Below, one piece after another: positions 34,272-45,510 of a DNA stretch of 64,000 nt. The first letter of the stretch is position 1, and every line of letters starts with the position of its first letter. A program made the translations under genes and the position numbers. The stretch is from Clusia tigrina (Eukaryota; Arthropoda; Insecta; Diptera; Clusiidae), in contig OV050030.1 of the NCBI GenBank assembly GCA_920105625.2, forward strand, positions 347,431,477 to 347,495,476. Direction: 5' to 3'. The notes beneath the pieces are model-generated. The model saw nothing but the letters and a program-made list of their open reading frames with translations, was not told where the DNA came from and ran no database searches.

Positions 34272-35333
34272 ATGAGTCGAAATTATTAAAATTTACTACC
34301 GAAATTCGGAGTCAGTCGCCTCAACTTTAAGAGCGCTATGTCCAATTTATGGTCGTCATAATTGTCCTAGCAGATCAACAATTGAGCGTCTAGTGGAAAA
34401 TTTGAATCCACAGGCACAGTACAAAATGTTCCCGTGCCAGTTAGACAAAGAAGTGCCCGTAGTGTCGAGAATATTGCTGCCGCTGAGGCTTCAGTTCAAG
34501 AAAGCCCAAATGTGTCTCTCACACGTCGTTCTCAAGCGTTGGGCATCTCTGTGACGTCGTTGTGGCGAATTTTGCGAAAAGATCTTGGCCTACATTCTTA
34601 CAAGATCAAATTGACGCAAGAACTGAAGCCGCTTGACCTCCATAAGCGTCGTATGTTCGTGAATTGGGCTGAGCAACAACTTGAAAATGATTCGGATTTT
34701 CATCGGAAAATCATCTTCAGCGATGAGGCTCATTTCTGGCTGAATGGCTTCGTCAATAAGCAAAATATGCATTATTGGTTAGACAGCAATCCACACGTAC
34801 TCCATGAGTCATCATTGCATCCCGAAAAAACTACGGTTTGGTGCGGTTTATGGGCCGGCGGCGTCATTGAGCCGTACTTCTTCCGTGATGATCAAGACCG
34901 GCACATTACTGTGAATGCGAATCGCTACCGTTCAATGATAACCCAATATTTTTGGCCCCAATTGGATAATATGGACTTGGAGGACATGTTGTTCCAACAG
35001 GACGGCGCCACAAGCCTCACAGCGAATGCCACAATCAATTTACTGCAAACCAAGTTTGGTGAACGTGTTATCTCACGAAATGGCCCAGTCGATTGGCCGC
35101 CTCGGTCGTGCGATTTGACGCCGTTAGATTATATCCTGTGGGGCTACGTCAAGTCTATGGTCTATGCCAACAAGTCAGCGGTGATTGATGAACTTCGTAC
35201 GAATATCGAACGTGAAATTGCAGCAGTATCGGCCGATTTATGCTTGAAAACCGTTGAAAATTGGGTTCAGCGTCTGGACTTCTGCAAGCGTGCCCGTGGT
35301 GGCCATGCAAAAGAAATCGAGTTCCAAATATAA
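34272..35333 (+). pseudogene. Mariner/Tc1-superfamily transposase, N-terminus frameshifted
   Basis: Cut-and-paste transposase acting on the element's inverted repeats. From 34434 (GTG, not a likely start) 299 codons are open. The second helix-turn-helix appears as SVTSLWRILRKDLGL. Catalytic residues, counted from that GTG, are Asp97 in FSDEAHF, Asp190 in FQQDGAT and Asp227 in CDLTPLDY, giving 36 residues between the last two. The first helix-turn-helix (LRALCPIYGRHNCPSRSTIE) lies upstream in a different frame, so there is a frameshift near 34400 and probably another just after the ATG at 34272. FQQDGATSLTA has Leu where His is common in relatives. It is probably inactive. Confidence 0.85.
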
Positions 35334-35408
35334 TGCCATCGAACGTACTTTCACAGGAATAAAGAATTTCATTCATATCTAAAACCAGTTTTGTTTTATT
35401 TAAAAAAA

Positions 35409-35439
35409 CTTTTGTAGCGCTCTTATTGAAAAAACCCGA
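35409..35439 (-). repeat. Mariner right terminal inverted repeat
   Basis: 31 bp whose reverse complement begins TCGGGTTTTTTC and ends GCGCTACAAAAG, followed by TA. Confidence 0.85.
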
Positions 35440-35441
35440 TA

Positions 35442-35651
35442 TATGTATATGCATATGGATATGTATATGAATATATATAAGCATATTTATATGTATATGT
35501 TTATGTATATGGATATGCCTATGTATATGCATCTGTATATGTATATGTTTTTGTATAAGAATATTTATATGTATATTTATATGTATATATACATGTATAT
35601 AAATATGTATATTTATATACATATATATGTACATGTATATGTATATAGTCA
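35442..35651. repeat. TATATG-type microsatellite, right part
   Basis: About 210 bp of degenerate hexamers (TATATG, TATGCA, TATGGA variants) between the mariner right end and the first LTR of the array. Confidence 0.85.
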
Positions 35652-35863
35652 AGTATACATGTGTAAACTTATGAAATATAACAATAACAACATTAATATA
35701 TAATGACAATAATGTAAGCATTGGTATGACGCGCATAGTTGTCGAATAAACTAGTGTACATAGAATACAAACAATTGTTATACATTTTGTATGAATAAAG
35801 TTGTATGAATGAAGTAATCATTAGAAGAAACATAAAAGTGCAACATCTAATCAGTCGCTTAAT
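35652..35863 (+). repeat. LTR of unit 1 (leftmost)
   Basis: About 212 bp. It starts AGTATACATG and ends CGCTTAAT before TGGCGACGAGG; AATAAA polyadenylation signal at 35794-35799. It differs from the other LTRs mainly over its first 70 bp and lacks their perfect terminal palindrome. The left edge grades into the microsatellite and is uncertain by a few bases. Confidence 0.8.
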
Positions 35864-36423
35864 TGGCGACGAGGACAACAAAATAAGAAAATATAAAAAC
35901 CTTATGGCTTACCTTTACAAAGAAAAATAAAATGATAGAAAAGTTATTGAGGAAAAAGAAGAAAAACATTAAACATAAAATAAATATAAAAGAAATACAT
36001 ATATAGTTAATACATATAGTTATTTAAACAGCTTAAAATGCTTCACGAGTGTTTTGACGAAAAGGTCAGAAAAAGAACAATAATTAATTATTATAAACTG
36101 AAATAAATATATTGAAATAATTTAAATAAAAAACATTGACTTGAATAAAAAAGGAAAAACAATAGTAATGTTGTAATAGAAAGAACAGGTTTCCAATACC
36201 ATGTTTTATTCGACCTTGAAAGGAGAATAAACGGAATTAACATCAACTTTAAATTCGCCTCACAGTTCAAAAAGAGAGCATTAGCAACCACAAGCTGCAG
36301 CAACGATTAGAGCAGTAACCGACTCCGACGTCACGTAAGCACATTAGGCAGCAGAAGTAAGGCATCAACAGTTAAGATCTACAACCATAACAGCTCCAGC
36401 ATTTATCATCTAATTTTCATTTT
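35864..36423 (+). promoter_or_regulatory. Primer-binding site and untranslated leader, unit 1
   Basis: TGGCGACGAGGACAAC at 35864 has the TGG start expected of a primer-binding site, but I cannot match it confidently to a tRNA. The 560-bp leader is AT-rich with no supported gene. The same leader occurs after every LTR of the array. Confidence 0.55.
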
Positions 36424-36921
36424 TTGGAACTGGTAATTGCCAGCTTTAATTTAGTATTAAGTTGTATAAAAAATATCGATAATTTTGATGGTACTGACTT
36501 AAACCAATTACCTGATTTTTTGTCACAAGTAGAGATAATTATACCATTAATTGAAAATTTTAACCAAAGTTCTAAAAACATTATTTTTAGCTTTGTTAAA
36601 AATTAATGCACCGGACAGGCGACAGAAGAAATTCAAAGAACTGGGCAAGTTAATGACTGGTCGGACTTAAAAAAAGTTCTACTAGACAATTTTGGAGAAA
36701 AACCAACAATTGTTGAGTTAATGGACGAACTTAAAACATGCAGACGGTACGGCACAATCGAACATTGTTTTCATACAATAAACACTCTTACAAACAGATT
36801 AATTAACAGAAATTTAACACATAAGGACGGAACATACTCTACCGCCGAAAGTAATTGCATCGCTTTGAATTCATTCCAAGAGAATTTACCAGAACCAACA
36901 GGAAAGTATAATACTTGCTAG
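36424..36921 (+). pseudogene. gag: gypsy-type gag, unit 1
   Basis: Capsid-like gag: FDGTDLNQLPDFLSQVEIII, an in-frame TAA at 36604-36606, then the same frame continues with NDWSDLKKVLLDNFGEKPTI and MDELKTCRRYGTIEHCFHTI before ending at 36919-36921. No ATG is available at the start. A frameshift near 36900-36915 moves the remaining gag into the next frame. No zinc knuckle is left anywhere. Confidence 0.8.
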
Positions 36922-38090
36922 GAATACAGATTCGATTAGCGAGGCTTTTAAAATTATTCTCGAGGTACGGCACCAAAACTACACTATTAGTCGAAACACC
37001 CAATTAAATAACAGAGACAACCGAACCTATAGAAACAATTTAAGTGACTCACACAATAATAGATCAAATAATTACGATCGCAATATTAATAACAATACAT
37101 CCCAGATAAAGAATCTCTATCAACAGAACCGAAATATGATAAAAAATATAAATTGTATTATTGATTACCCCAAACGACAGCTAATTACAGAAAGTGCTAC
37201 ACTAATATTCTATCTTTCTCAAACTGAAGAGTCTTATGATAAATTCGCATCCCAGGAAAATATAAAGGAAATATTTCAAAATCAAGGGACAGATCCCCTA
37301 AACACTAATGAAAATGTTCTTTTAAGCGATTTCGAGAAAAACAAACTAAAAAAATTTAGACACGCTTTTAATGAGGAAAATGATAATCTAACATTTACTA
37401 ATGAAATGAACAAAATTGTTACAAAAAATGATATTCCTATCCACTCTAAATTATATAGATACCCAGAGATTCACAAGGAGGAGGTTAAAAGAGAAATTAA
37501 TGATATTTTAAAGCAAAATATAATCCGTGAATCAAATAGTCCATATAACAGACCACTCTGGATTGTCCCCAAAAAATCTGACAACCCAAGCGATTTCAAA
37601 TGGCGTATAGTCATAGACTACAGAAAACTCAATAGTAATTCCATAGAAGATAGGTATCCAATACCGAATATGGAAGACATATTCGACAAATTGGGAAAAT
37701 GCCAATACTTCTCTGCAATCGATCAAAGGGTTTTCACCAGATTGAGATGGACAATAATGATATCCATAACACAACCTTTTCTACGGCGGACGGACATTAC
37801 CAGTATTTACGAATGCCATTTAGTCTACGTAATGCTCCCGCTACTTTCCAACGCCTTATGAATAATATGTTAAAAGAGTTTATAGCAAAATCTGTCTCGT
37901 TTGCCTTGACGACATCTTAGTTTTCTCTACCAGCATAGAGGAACATATAGAATCTCTAAGCAAAATTGTTAATACTTTGAATGAAGCCAACCTGATAATT
38001 CAATTGAGCAAGTGCAGATTTTTAACAAAACAAACAGAATTTATTGATCACGTCGATTCAGCAGAGGGAATTAAAACAAACCCAAAAAAT
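36911..38090 (+). pseudogene. pol: gag tail fused to protease stub and RT, unit 1
   Basis: One frame runs from about 36911 to 37861: Asn-rich gag tail (NNRDNRTYRNN), a protease C-terminal strand (INCIIDYPKRQLITES), then RT fingers [20 protein letters not shown] and [14 protein letters not shown]. The zinc knuckle and protease active site are missing, so gag and pol are joined in frame by a deletion. After SAID (near 37720) the frame shifts; 37699-37920 carries [20 protein letters not shown] and [14 protein letters not shown]. The active site reads CLDD at 37902-37913 instead of the usual Y-x-DD, in yet another frame. An A-run at 38084 breaks the thumb. Confidence 0.85.
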
Positions 38091-38884
38091 AGAAGCAATA
38101 AATCAAATTAAATTGCCAAGACCGCAAAAGGAGAGCAAGTCATTCCTGGGAATTTACCAGCGTTTTATCAAAGACTACTCAAAAATTGCACACCACCTTT
38201 AAATATTTAAAGAAGAACGCAAAAATCAATTTAAGGGACTCTGACTACATAGAAGCATTTCAAAAGCTTAAGCTACTACTCCAAAGTGACCCAATCCTTA
38301 CTCCCCCAGATTTTGGAAATAAATTCACACTTATTACCGACGCAAGTAATTTTGCATTACGCGCGGTTCTTACACAGAATGGCAAGGTGATATCTTACGC
38401 TAGCAGATCACTTAATGGTCACGAACAAAAATATAGCACAATCGAAAAAGTATTGCTAGTGATCGTTTGGGCAACTAAATACTTTCGACCAAACTGCAAA
38501 TTACAGCGTTGGAAAATAAAACTCAATGAATTTGGCTTTGACATCGAGTACATTAAGGGCAAGGAAAACGTTGTAGCAAATGGTTTAAACCGCATTGTCT
38601 TTGATGAGAATAAAAAGACAGACAACCATTCCTTTTTAGATGCAAATCTAAATAAACTTTTTGAAATCTCAGATAACGAGCTAAACAATGCGGCCTCACT
38701 AAATCAGGAAGAAAATTTAGATTGTGATGATGGAGACACTATCCACAGTGCACACACTGATAGTTTGAACCTTATCCCAATTACAGAAAAGCCAATTAAC
38801 ATTTTGAAAAACCAACTAATTATTAATCTCGCCCAAAGGCATCTAAAACTACAAAAATCTTATACGAGTATAGAAATAAAATAA
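38091..38884 (+). pseudogene. pol: RNase H region with internal deletion, unit 1
   Basis: The reading enters at the connection domain (FLGIYQRFIKDYSKIA) and continues PILTPPDFGNKFTLITDASN with the first catalytic Asp, then SRSLNGHEQKYSTIEKVLLV with Glu. At about 38481-38516 the residues jump from WATKYFRPN to KLQRWKIKLNEFGFDIEYIK, omitting roughly 25-30 residues that in relatives hold a catalytic Asp (TDHKPL). The downstream KGKENVVANGLNRI is the usual end. The frame then extends as an acidic linker to the stop at 38882. Confidence 0.85.
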
Positions 38885-39069
38885 GACATACAATACTAAT
38901 AACTCCACAAAGTGATCTTTTGGTGATAATGAAAGAAATGCTTAAAATTAAAGGATTAATTGTTGTTTTTATTCAGAATCGTACATTATTTTTAAAGTTT
39001 CAGGACTTGTATTCAAAATACTTTTAAGCTAACAAAAACCTTAAAGTCTTGCAATCGCACACATTTATT

Positions 39070-40062
39070 GAGCATGTAATAGATACATAAAAGTTACTGG
39101 ACTTAATTGAAAAGAAGCGTAGGGAAAACAACCACAGGGGAATTAACGAAATTTTTCGAAGAAATAAAGAATACTTATTATTATCCAAACTTAAAAAAAA
39201 TTATGCAGAAATATATAATTAACTGCGAAATCTGTAACTTAGCAAAGTACGACAGAAACCCTATTAAGCACACCTTTAACGTCACTGCCACACCCCAAAA
39301 GCACAATGATATAGTTCATGTTGACATTTGGTATCCTCAAAGGAACGTGATGGTTTCGACCAGTTTAGATAGATTGATAAAGTATGCTACCGCTCACGTT
39401 CTGAAAGACAGAACATGGCCATCTATTATAGACGCCCTCAAGAAAAGTTTCCAATACGTAGGTAAACCGACACTACTAATAACAGATAATGAACTAACCA
39501 CTGTAAATATCAAACAATCTTTAATAGAGCAAAGTATCGATGTTCATTACACTACAACTTATCTTAAAACAGGTAATGCTGCTGTTCAGAGACTACATGG
39601 TACGCTGAATGAACTCATGAGGCGTTTTAATTCCGACCCCAATAACAAAGATGACCTGCAAGATAAAGTTTTCAAAGCTATAATAGCATACAATAACATG
39701 ATACACTCTGTGACAAAAAACAGACCGATCGACTTACTAAACAACTTAATTACTAAAGGAGAAATGACTTACATTTACAAAAAGTAGCCCACATTAATTC
39801 TTTAAACATAAAAAAGAAAAAAATGTGTAGAAATTTTGACAGCATATTTATTGATAATAATAGGGTAAGCAAAGCTCAGCCTAAATATAAGAAAATCGAC
39901 AACTATAAGATAGAGGATAATCACTTCATTTCTAAGAATAATAAATTTAAGAAATCTCATAAGACCCAAATTAAAAGAAAATATAAATACCAAAATAATA
40001 GCAATGATCATACCGTAGAAATACATAATTTAGAAACAGCCAATCGATGTACATTACGATAG
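39070..40062 (+). pseudogene. int: gypsy-type integrase, catalytic Glu replaced, unit 1
   Basis: The N-terminal zinc region is split: a His-containing HRGINEIF reading lies in a shifted frame before the 39107-39787 frame, which keeps CEICNLAKYDRNP. In the core, the first Asp is HVDIW (39323-39325) and the second LLITDNE (39485-39487). The position 34 residues further on, normally Glu in V/IERFH, is Gln in AAVQRLHG (39587-39589). The strand after the first Asp is also altered (YPQRNVMVSTSLD). After a stop at 39785 the basic C-terminal tail (KYKKIDNYKIED, HKTQIKRKYK) is at 39823-40062. Confidence 0.85.
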
Positions 40063-40178
40063 ACCAACATTATTGTAAAAGAAAGGAAATCTTTGTTTGT
40101 ATAAGAAAAAAATTATTAATAATTAGAAAAATTTTTTAAGCAATTAAACACTTTACTTCAGCAGGTACTGCTGCAGCT

Positions 40179-40191
40179 AGGGGTGGAGGAG
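40179..40191 (+). other. Polypurine tract before LTR 2
   Basis: AGGGGTGGAGGAG two bases before the LTR start, the expected plus-strand primer. Equivalent tracts precede the LTRs at 44738, 49274, 53818, 58360 and 62904. Confidence 0.75.
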
Positions 40192-40193
40192 TC

Positions 40194-40406
40194 AGTTATA
40201 CATGTATAACATATGAAATAATAACAATAACAACATTAATATATAAAGACAATAATGTAATCATTGGTATGACGCGCATAGTTGTCGAATAAACTAGTGT
40301 ACATAGAATACAAACAATTGTTATACATTTTGTATGAATAAAGTTGTATGAATGAAGTAATCATTAGAAGAAACATAAAAGTGCAACATCTAATCAGTCG
40401 CTTAAT
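40194..40406 (+). repeat. LTR of unit 2
   Basis: 213 bp, starting with the 16-bp perfect palindrome at 40195-40210; AATAAA at 40337-40342. Confidence 0.9.
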
Positions 40407-40966
40407 TGGCGACGAGGACAACAAAATAAGAAAATATAAAAACCTTATGGCTTACCTTTACAAAGAAAAATAAAATGATAGAAAAGTTATTGAGGAAAAA
40501 GAAGAAAAACATTAAACATAAAATAAATATAAAAGAAATACATATATAGTTAATACATATAGTTATTTAAACAACTTAAAATGCTTCACGAGTGTTTTGA
40601 CGAAAAGGTCAGAAAAAGAACAATAATTAATTATTATAAACTGAAATAAATATATTGAAATAATTTAAATAAAAAACATTGACTTGAATAAAAAAGGAAA
40701 AACAATAGGAATGTTGTAATAGAAAGAACAGGTTTCCAATACCATGTTTTATTCGACCTTGAAAGGAGAATAAACGGAATTAACATCAACTTTAAATTCG
40801 CCTCACAGTTCAAAAAGAGAGCATTAGCAACCACAAGCTGCAGCAACGATTAGAGCAGTAACCGACTCCGACGTCACGTAAGCACATTAGGCAGCAGAAG
40901 TAAGGCATCAACAGTTAAGATCTACAACCATAACAGCTCCAGCATTTATCATCTAATTTTCATTTT

Positions 40967-41464
40967 TTGGAACTGGTAATTGCCAGCTTTAATTTAGTAT
41001 TAAGTTGTATAAAAAATATCGATAATTTTGATGGTACTGACTTAAACCAATTACCTGATTTTTTGTCACAAGTAGAGATAATTATACCATTAATTGAAAA
41101 TTTTAACCAAAGTTCTAAAAACATTATTTTTAGCTTTGTTAAAAATTAATGCACCGGACAGGCGACAGAAGAAATTCAAAGAACTGGGCAAGTTAATGAC
41201 TGGTCGGACTTAAAAAAAGTTCTACTAGACAATTTTGGAGAAAAACCAACAATTGTTGAGTTAATGGACGAACTTAAAACATGCAGACGGTACGGCACAA
41301 TCGAACATTGTTTTCATACAATAAACACTCTTACAAACAGATTAATTAACAGAAATTTAACACATAAGGACGGAACATACTCTACCGCCGAAAGTAATTG
41401 CATCGCTTTGAATTCATTCCAAGAGAATTTACCAGAACCAACAGGAAAGTATAATACTTGCTAG
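40967..41464 (+). pseudogene. gag: gag, unit 2
   Basis: Same translation and same in-frame TAA as unit 1. Confidence 0.8.
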
Positions 41465-42633
41465 GAATACAGATTCGATTAGCGAGGCTTTTAAAATTAT
41501 TCTCGAGGTACGGCACCAAAACTACACTATTAGTCGAAACACCCAATTAAATAACAGAGACAACCGAACCTATAGAAACAATTTAAGTGACTCACACAAT
41601 AATAGATCAAATAATTACGATCGCAATATTAATAACAATACATCCCAGATAAAGAATCTCTATCAACAGAACCGAAATATGATAAAAAATATAAATTGTA
41701 TTACTGATTACCCCAAACGACAGCTAATTACAGAAAGTGCTACACTAATATTCTATCTTTCTCAAACTGAAGAGTCTTATGATAAATTCGCATCCCAGGA
41801 AAATATAAAGGAAATATTTCAAAATCAAGGGACAGATCCCCTAAACACTAATGAAAATGTTCTTTTAAGCGATTTCGAGAAAAACAAACTAAAAAAATTT
41901 AGACACGCTTTTAATGAGGAAAATGATAATCTAACATTTACTAATGAAATGAACAAAATTGTTACAAAAAATGATATTCCTATCCACTCTAAATTATATA
42001 GATACCCAGAGATTCACAAGGAGGAGGTTAAAAGAGAAATTAATGATATTTTAAAGCAAAATATAATCCGTGAATCAAATAGTCCATATAACAGACCACT
42101 CTGGATTGTCCCCAAAAAATCTGACAACCCAAGCGATTTCAAATGGCGTATAGTCATAGACTACAGAAAACTCAATAGTAATTCCATAGAAGATAGGTAT
42201 CCAATACCGAATATGGAAGACATATTCGACAAATTGGGAAAATGCCAATACTTCTCTGCAATCGATCAAAGGGTTTTCACCAGATTGAGATGGACAATAA
42301 TGATATCCATAACACAACCTTTTCTACGGCGGACGGACATTACCAGTATTTACGAATGCCATTTAGTCTACGTAATGCTCCCGCTACTTTCCAACGCCTT
42401 ATGAATAATATGTTAAAAGAGTTTATAGCAAAATCTGTCTCGTTTGCCTTGACGACATCTTAGTTTTCTCTACCAGCATAGAGGAACATATAGAATCTCT
42501 AAGCAAAATTGTTAATACTTTGAATGAAGCCAACCTGATAATTCAATTGAGCAAGTGCAGATTTTTAACAAAACAAACAGAATTTATTGATCACGTCGAT
42601 TCAGCAGAGGGAATTAAAACAAACCCAAAAAAA
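41454..42633 (+). pseudogene. pol: gag-protease stub-RT, unit 2
   Basis: Same in-frame gag-pol fusion, same mid-RT frameshift and CLDD; seven A's at the tract ending 42633. Confidence 0.85.
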
Positions 42634-43428
42634 TAGAAGCAATAAATCAAATTAAATTGCCAAGACCGCAAAAGGAGAGCAAGTCATTCCTGGGAATTTA
42701 CCAGCGTTTTATCAAAGACTACTCAAAAATTGCACACCACCTTTAAATATTTAAAGAAGAACGCAAAAATCAATTTAAGGGACTCTGACTACATAGAAGC
42801 ATTTCAAAAGCTTAAGCTACTACTCCAAAGTGACCCAATCCTTACTCCCCCAGATTTTGGAAATAAATTCACACTTATTACCGACGCAAGTAATTTTGCA
42901 TTACGCGCGGTTCTTACACAGAATGGCAAGGTGATATCTTACGCTAGCAGATTACTTAATGGTCACGAACAAAAATATAGCACAATCGAAAAAGTATTGC
43001 TAGTGATCGTTTGGGCAACTAAATACTTTCGACCAAACTGCAAATTACAGCGTTGGAAAATAAAACTCAATGAATTTGGCTTTGACATCGAGTACATTAA
43101 GGGCAAGGAAAACGTTGTAGCAAATGGTTTAAACCGCATTGTCTTTGATGAGAATAAAAAGACAGACAACCATTCCTTTTTAGATGCAAATCTAAATAAA
43201 CTTTTTGAAATCTCAGATAACGAGCTAAACAATGCGGCCTCACTAAATCAGGAAGAAAATTTAGATTGTGATGATGGAGACACTATCCACAGTGCACACA
43301 CTGATAGTTTGAACCTTATCCCAATTACAGAAAAGCCAATTAACATTTTGAAAAACCAACTAATTATTAATCTCGCCCAAAGGCATCTAAAACTACAAAA
43401 ATCTTATACGAGTATAGAAATAAAATAA
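42634..43428 (+). pseudogene. pol: RNase H region, unit 2
   Basis: Same internal deletion; one private Ser-to-Leu change (SRLLNG). Confidence 0.85.
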
Positions 43429-43613
43429 GACATACAATACTAATAACTCCACAAAGTGATCTTTTGGTGATAATGAAAGAAATGCTTAAAATTAAAGGAT
43501 TAATTGTTGTTTTTATTCAGAATCGTACATTATTTTTAAAGTTTCAGGACTTGTATTCAAAATACTTTTAAGCTAACAAAAACCTTAAAGTCTTGCAATC
43601 GCACACATTTATT

Positions 43614-44606
43614 GAGCATGTAATAGATACATAAAAGTTACTGGACTTAATTGAAAAGAAGCGTAGGGAAAACAACCACAGGGGAATTAACGAAATTTTT
43701 CGAAGAAATAAAGAATACTTATTATTATCCAAACTTAAAAAAAATTATGCAGAAATATATAATTAACTGCGAAATCTGTAACTTAGCAAAGTACGACAGA
43801 AACCCTATTAAGAACACCTTTAACGTCACTGCCACACCCCAAAAGCACAATGATATAGTTCATGTTGACATTTGGTATCCTCAAAGGAACGTGATGGTTT
43901 CGACCAGTTTAGATAGATTGATAAAGTATGCTACCGTTCACGTTCTGAAAGACAGAACATGGCCATCTATTATAGATGCCCTCAAGAAAAGTTTCCAATA
44001 CGTAGGTAAACCGACACTACTAATAACAGATAATGAACTAACCACTGTAAATATCAAACAATCTTTAATAGAGCAAAGTATCGATGTTCATTACACTACA
44101 ACTTATCTTAAAACAGGTAATGCTGCTGTTCAGAGACTACATGGTACGCTGAATGAACTCATGAGGCGTTTTAATTCCGACCCCAATAACAAAGATGACC
44201 TGCAAGATAAAGTTTTCAAAGCTATAATAGCATACAATAACATGATACACTCTGTGACAAAAAACAGACCGATCGACTTACTAAACAACTTAATTACTAA
44301 AGGAGAAATGACTTACATTTACAAAAAGTAGCCCACATTAATTCTTTAAACATAAAAAAGAAAAAAATGTGTAGAAATTTTGACAGCATATTTATTGATA
44401 ATAATAGGGTAAGCAAAGCTCAGCCTAAATATAAGAAAATCGACAACTATAAGATAGAGGATAATCACTTCATTTCTAAGAATAATAAATTTAAGAAATC
44501 TCATAAGACCCAAATTAAAAGAAAATATAAATACCAAAATAATAGCAATGATCATACCGTAGAAATACATAATTTAGAAACAGCCAATCGATGTACATTA
44601 CGATAG
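43614..44606 (+). pseudogene. int: Integrase, unit 2
   Basis: Gln at the catalytic Glu position as in unit 1; private His-to-Asn (IKNTF) and Ala-to-Val (TVHVL) changes. Confidence 0.85.
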
Positions 44607-44737
44607 ACCAACATTATTGTAAAAGAAAGGAAATCTTTGTTTGTATAAGAAAAAAATTATTAATAATTAGAAAAATTTTTTAAGCAATTAAACACTTTAC
44701 TTCAGCAGGTACTGCTGCAGCTAGGGGTGGAGGAGTC

Positions 44738-44950
44738 AGTTATACATGTATAACATATGAAATAATAACAATAACAACATTAATATATAAAGACAATAAT
44801 GTAATCATTGGTATGACGCGCATAGTTGTCGAATAAACTAGTGTACATAGAATACAAACAATTGTTATACATTTTGTATGAATAAAGTTGTATGAATGAA
44901 GTAATCATTAGAAGAAACATAAAAGTGCAACATCTAATCAGTCGCTTAAT
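44738..44950 (+). repeat. LTR of unit 3
   Basis: 213 bp with the terminal palindrome and AATAAA signal. Confidence 0.9.
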
Positions 44951-45510
44951 TGGCGACGAGGACAACAAAATAAGAAAATATAAAAACCTTATGGCTTACC
45001 TTTACAAAGAAAAATAAAATGATAGAAAAGTTATTGAGGAAAAAGAAGAAAAACATTAAACATAAAATAAATATAAAAGAAATACATATATAGTTAATAC
45101 ATATAGTTATTTAAACAACTTAAAATGCTTCACGAGTGTTTTGACGAAAAGGTCAGAAAAAGAACAATAATTAATTATTATAAACTGAAATAAATATATT
45201 GAAATAATTTAAATAAAAAACATTGACTTGAATAAAAAAGGAAAAACAATAGTAATGTTGTAATAGAAAGAACAGGTTTCCAATACCATGTTTTATTCGA
45301 CCTTGAAAGGAGAATAAACGGAATTAACATCAACTTTAAATTCGCCTCACAGTTCAAAAAGAGAGCATTAGCAACCACAAGCTGCAGCAACGATTAGAGC
45401 AGTAACCGACTCCGACGTCACGTAAGCACATTAGGCAGCAGAAGTAAGGCATCAACAGTTAAGATCTACAACCATAACAGCTCCAGCATTTATCATCTAA
45501 TTTTCATTTT

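Larger units (their letters stand above)
34137..35439 (+). mobile_element. Mariner/Tc1-superfamily DNA transposon (1303 bp)
   Basis: Bounded by imperfect terminal inverted repeats (34137-34166 and 35409-35439) that share GGGTTTTT, a variable A-rich middle and CGCTACAAAAG. TA dinucleotides at 34135-34136 and 35440-35441 fit the target duplication of this superfamily. It encodes one transposase whose catalytic part is uninterrupted. The element lies within a TATATG microsatellite. Confidence 0.88.
35652..40193 (+). mobile_element. Array unit 1, dead gypsy-type element
   Basis: LTR, leader, gag, pol without most of protease, integrase, polypurine tract. About 4.5 kb, where autonomous relatives are typically 6-7 kb. 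No env is present. Unit-specific marks: a more divergent LTR, and six A's rather than seven at 38084-38089. Confidence 0.9.
40194..44737 (+). mobile_element. Array unit 2
   Basis: Same layout as unit 1. Private marks: Ile to Thr in the protease stub (near 41704), Ser to Leu in RNase H (near 42952), His to Asn and Ala to Val in integrase. It shares C at 42690 with unit 1, where units 3-6 have T. Confidence 0.92.

Noticed and set aside
35155..35736. 193-codon minus-strand frame rich in Ile, His, Met and Tyr
   Set aside because: Its bulk is translation of the TATATG microsatellite and the rest is antisense to the transposase.
39802..40026. Hydrophobic 74-codon minus-strand frame repeated in every array unit
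   Set aside because: It is antisense to the Lys/Asn-rich integrase tail, and its hydrophobicity follows from that composition.
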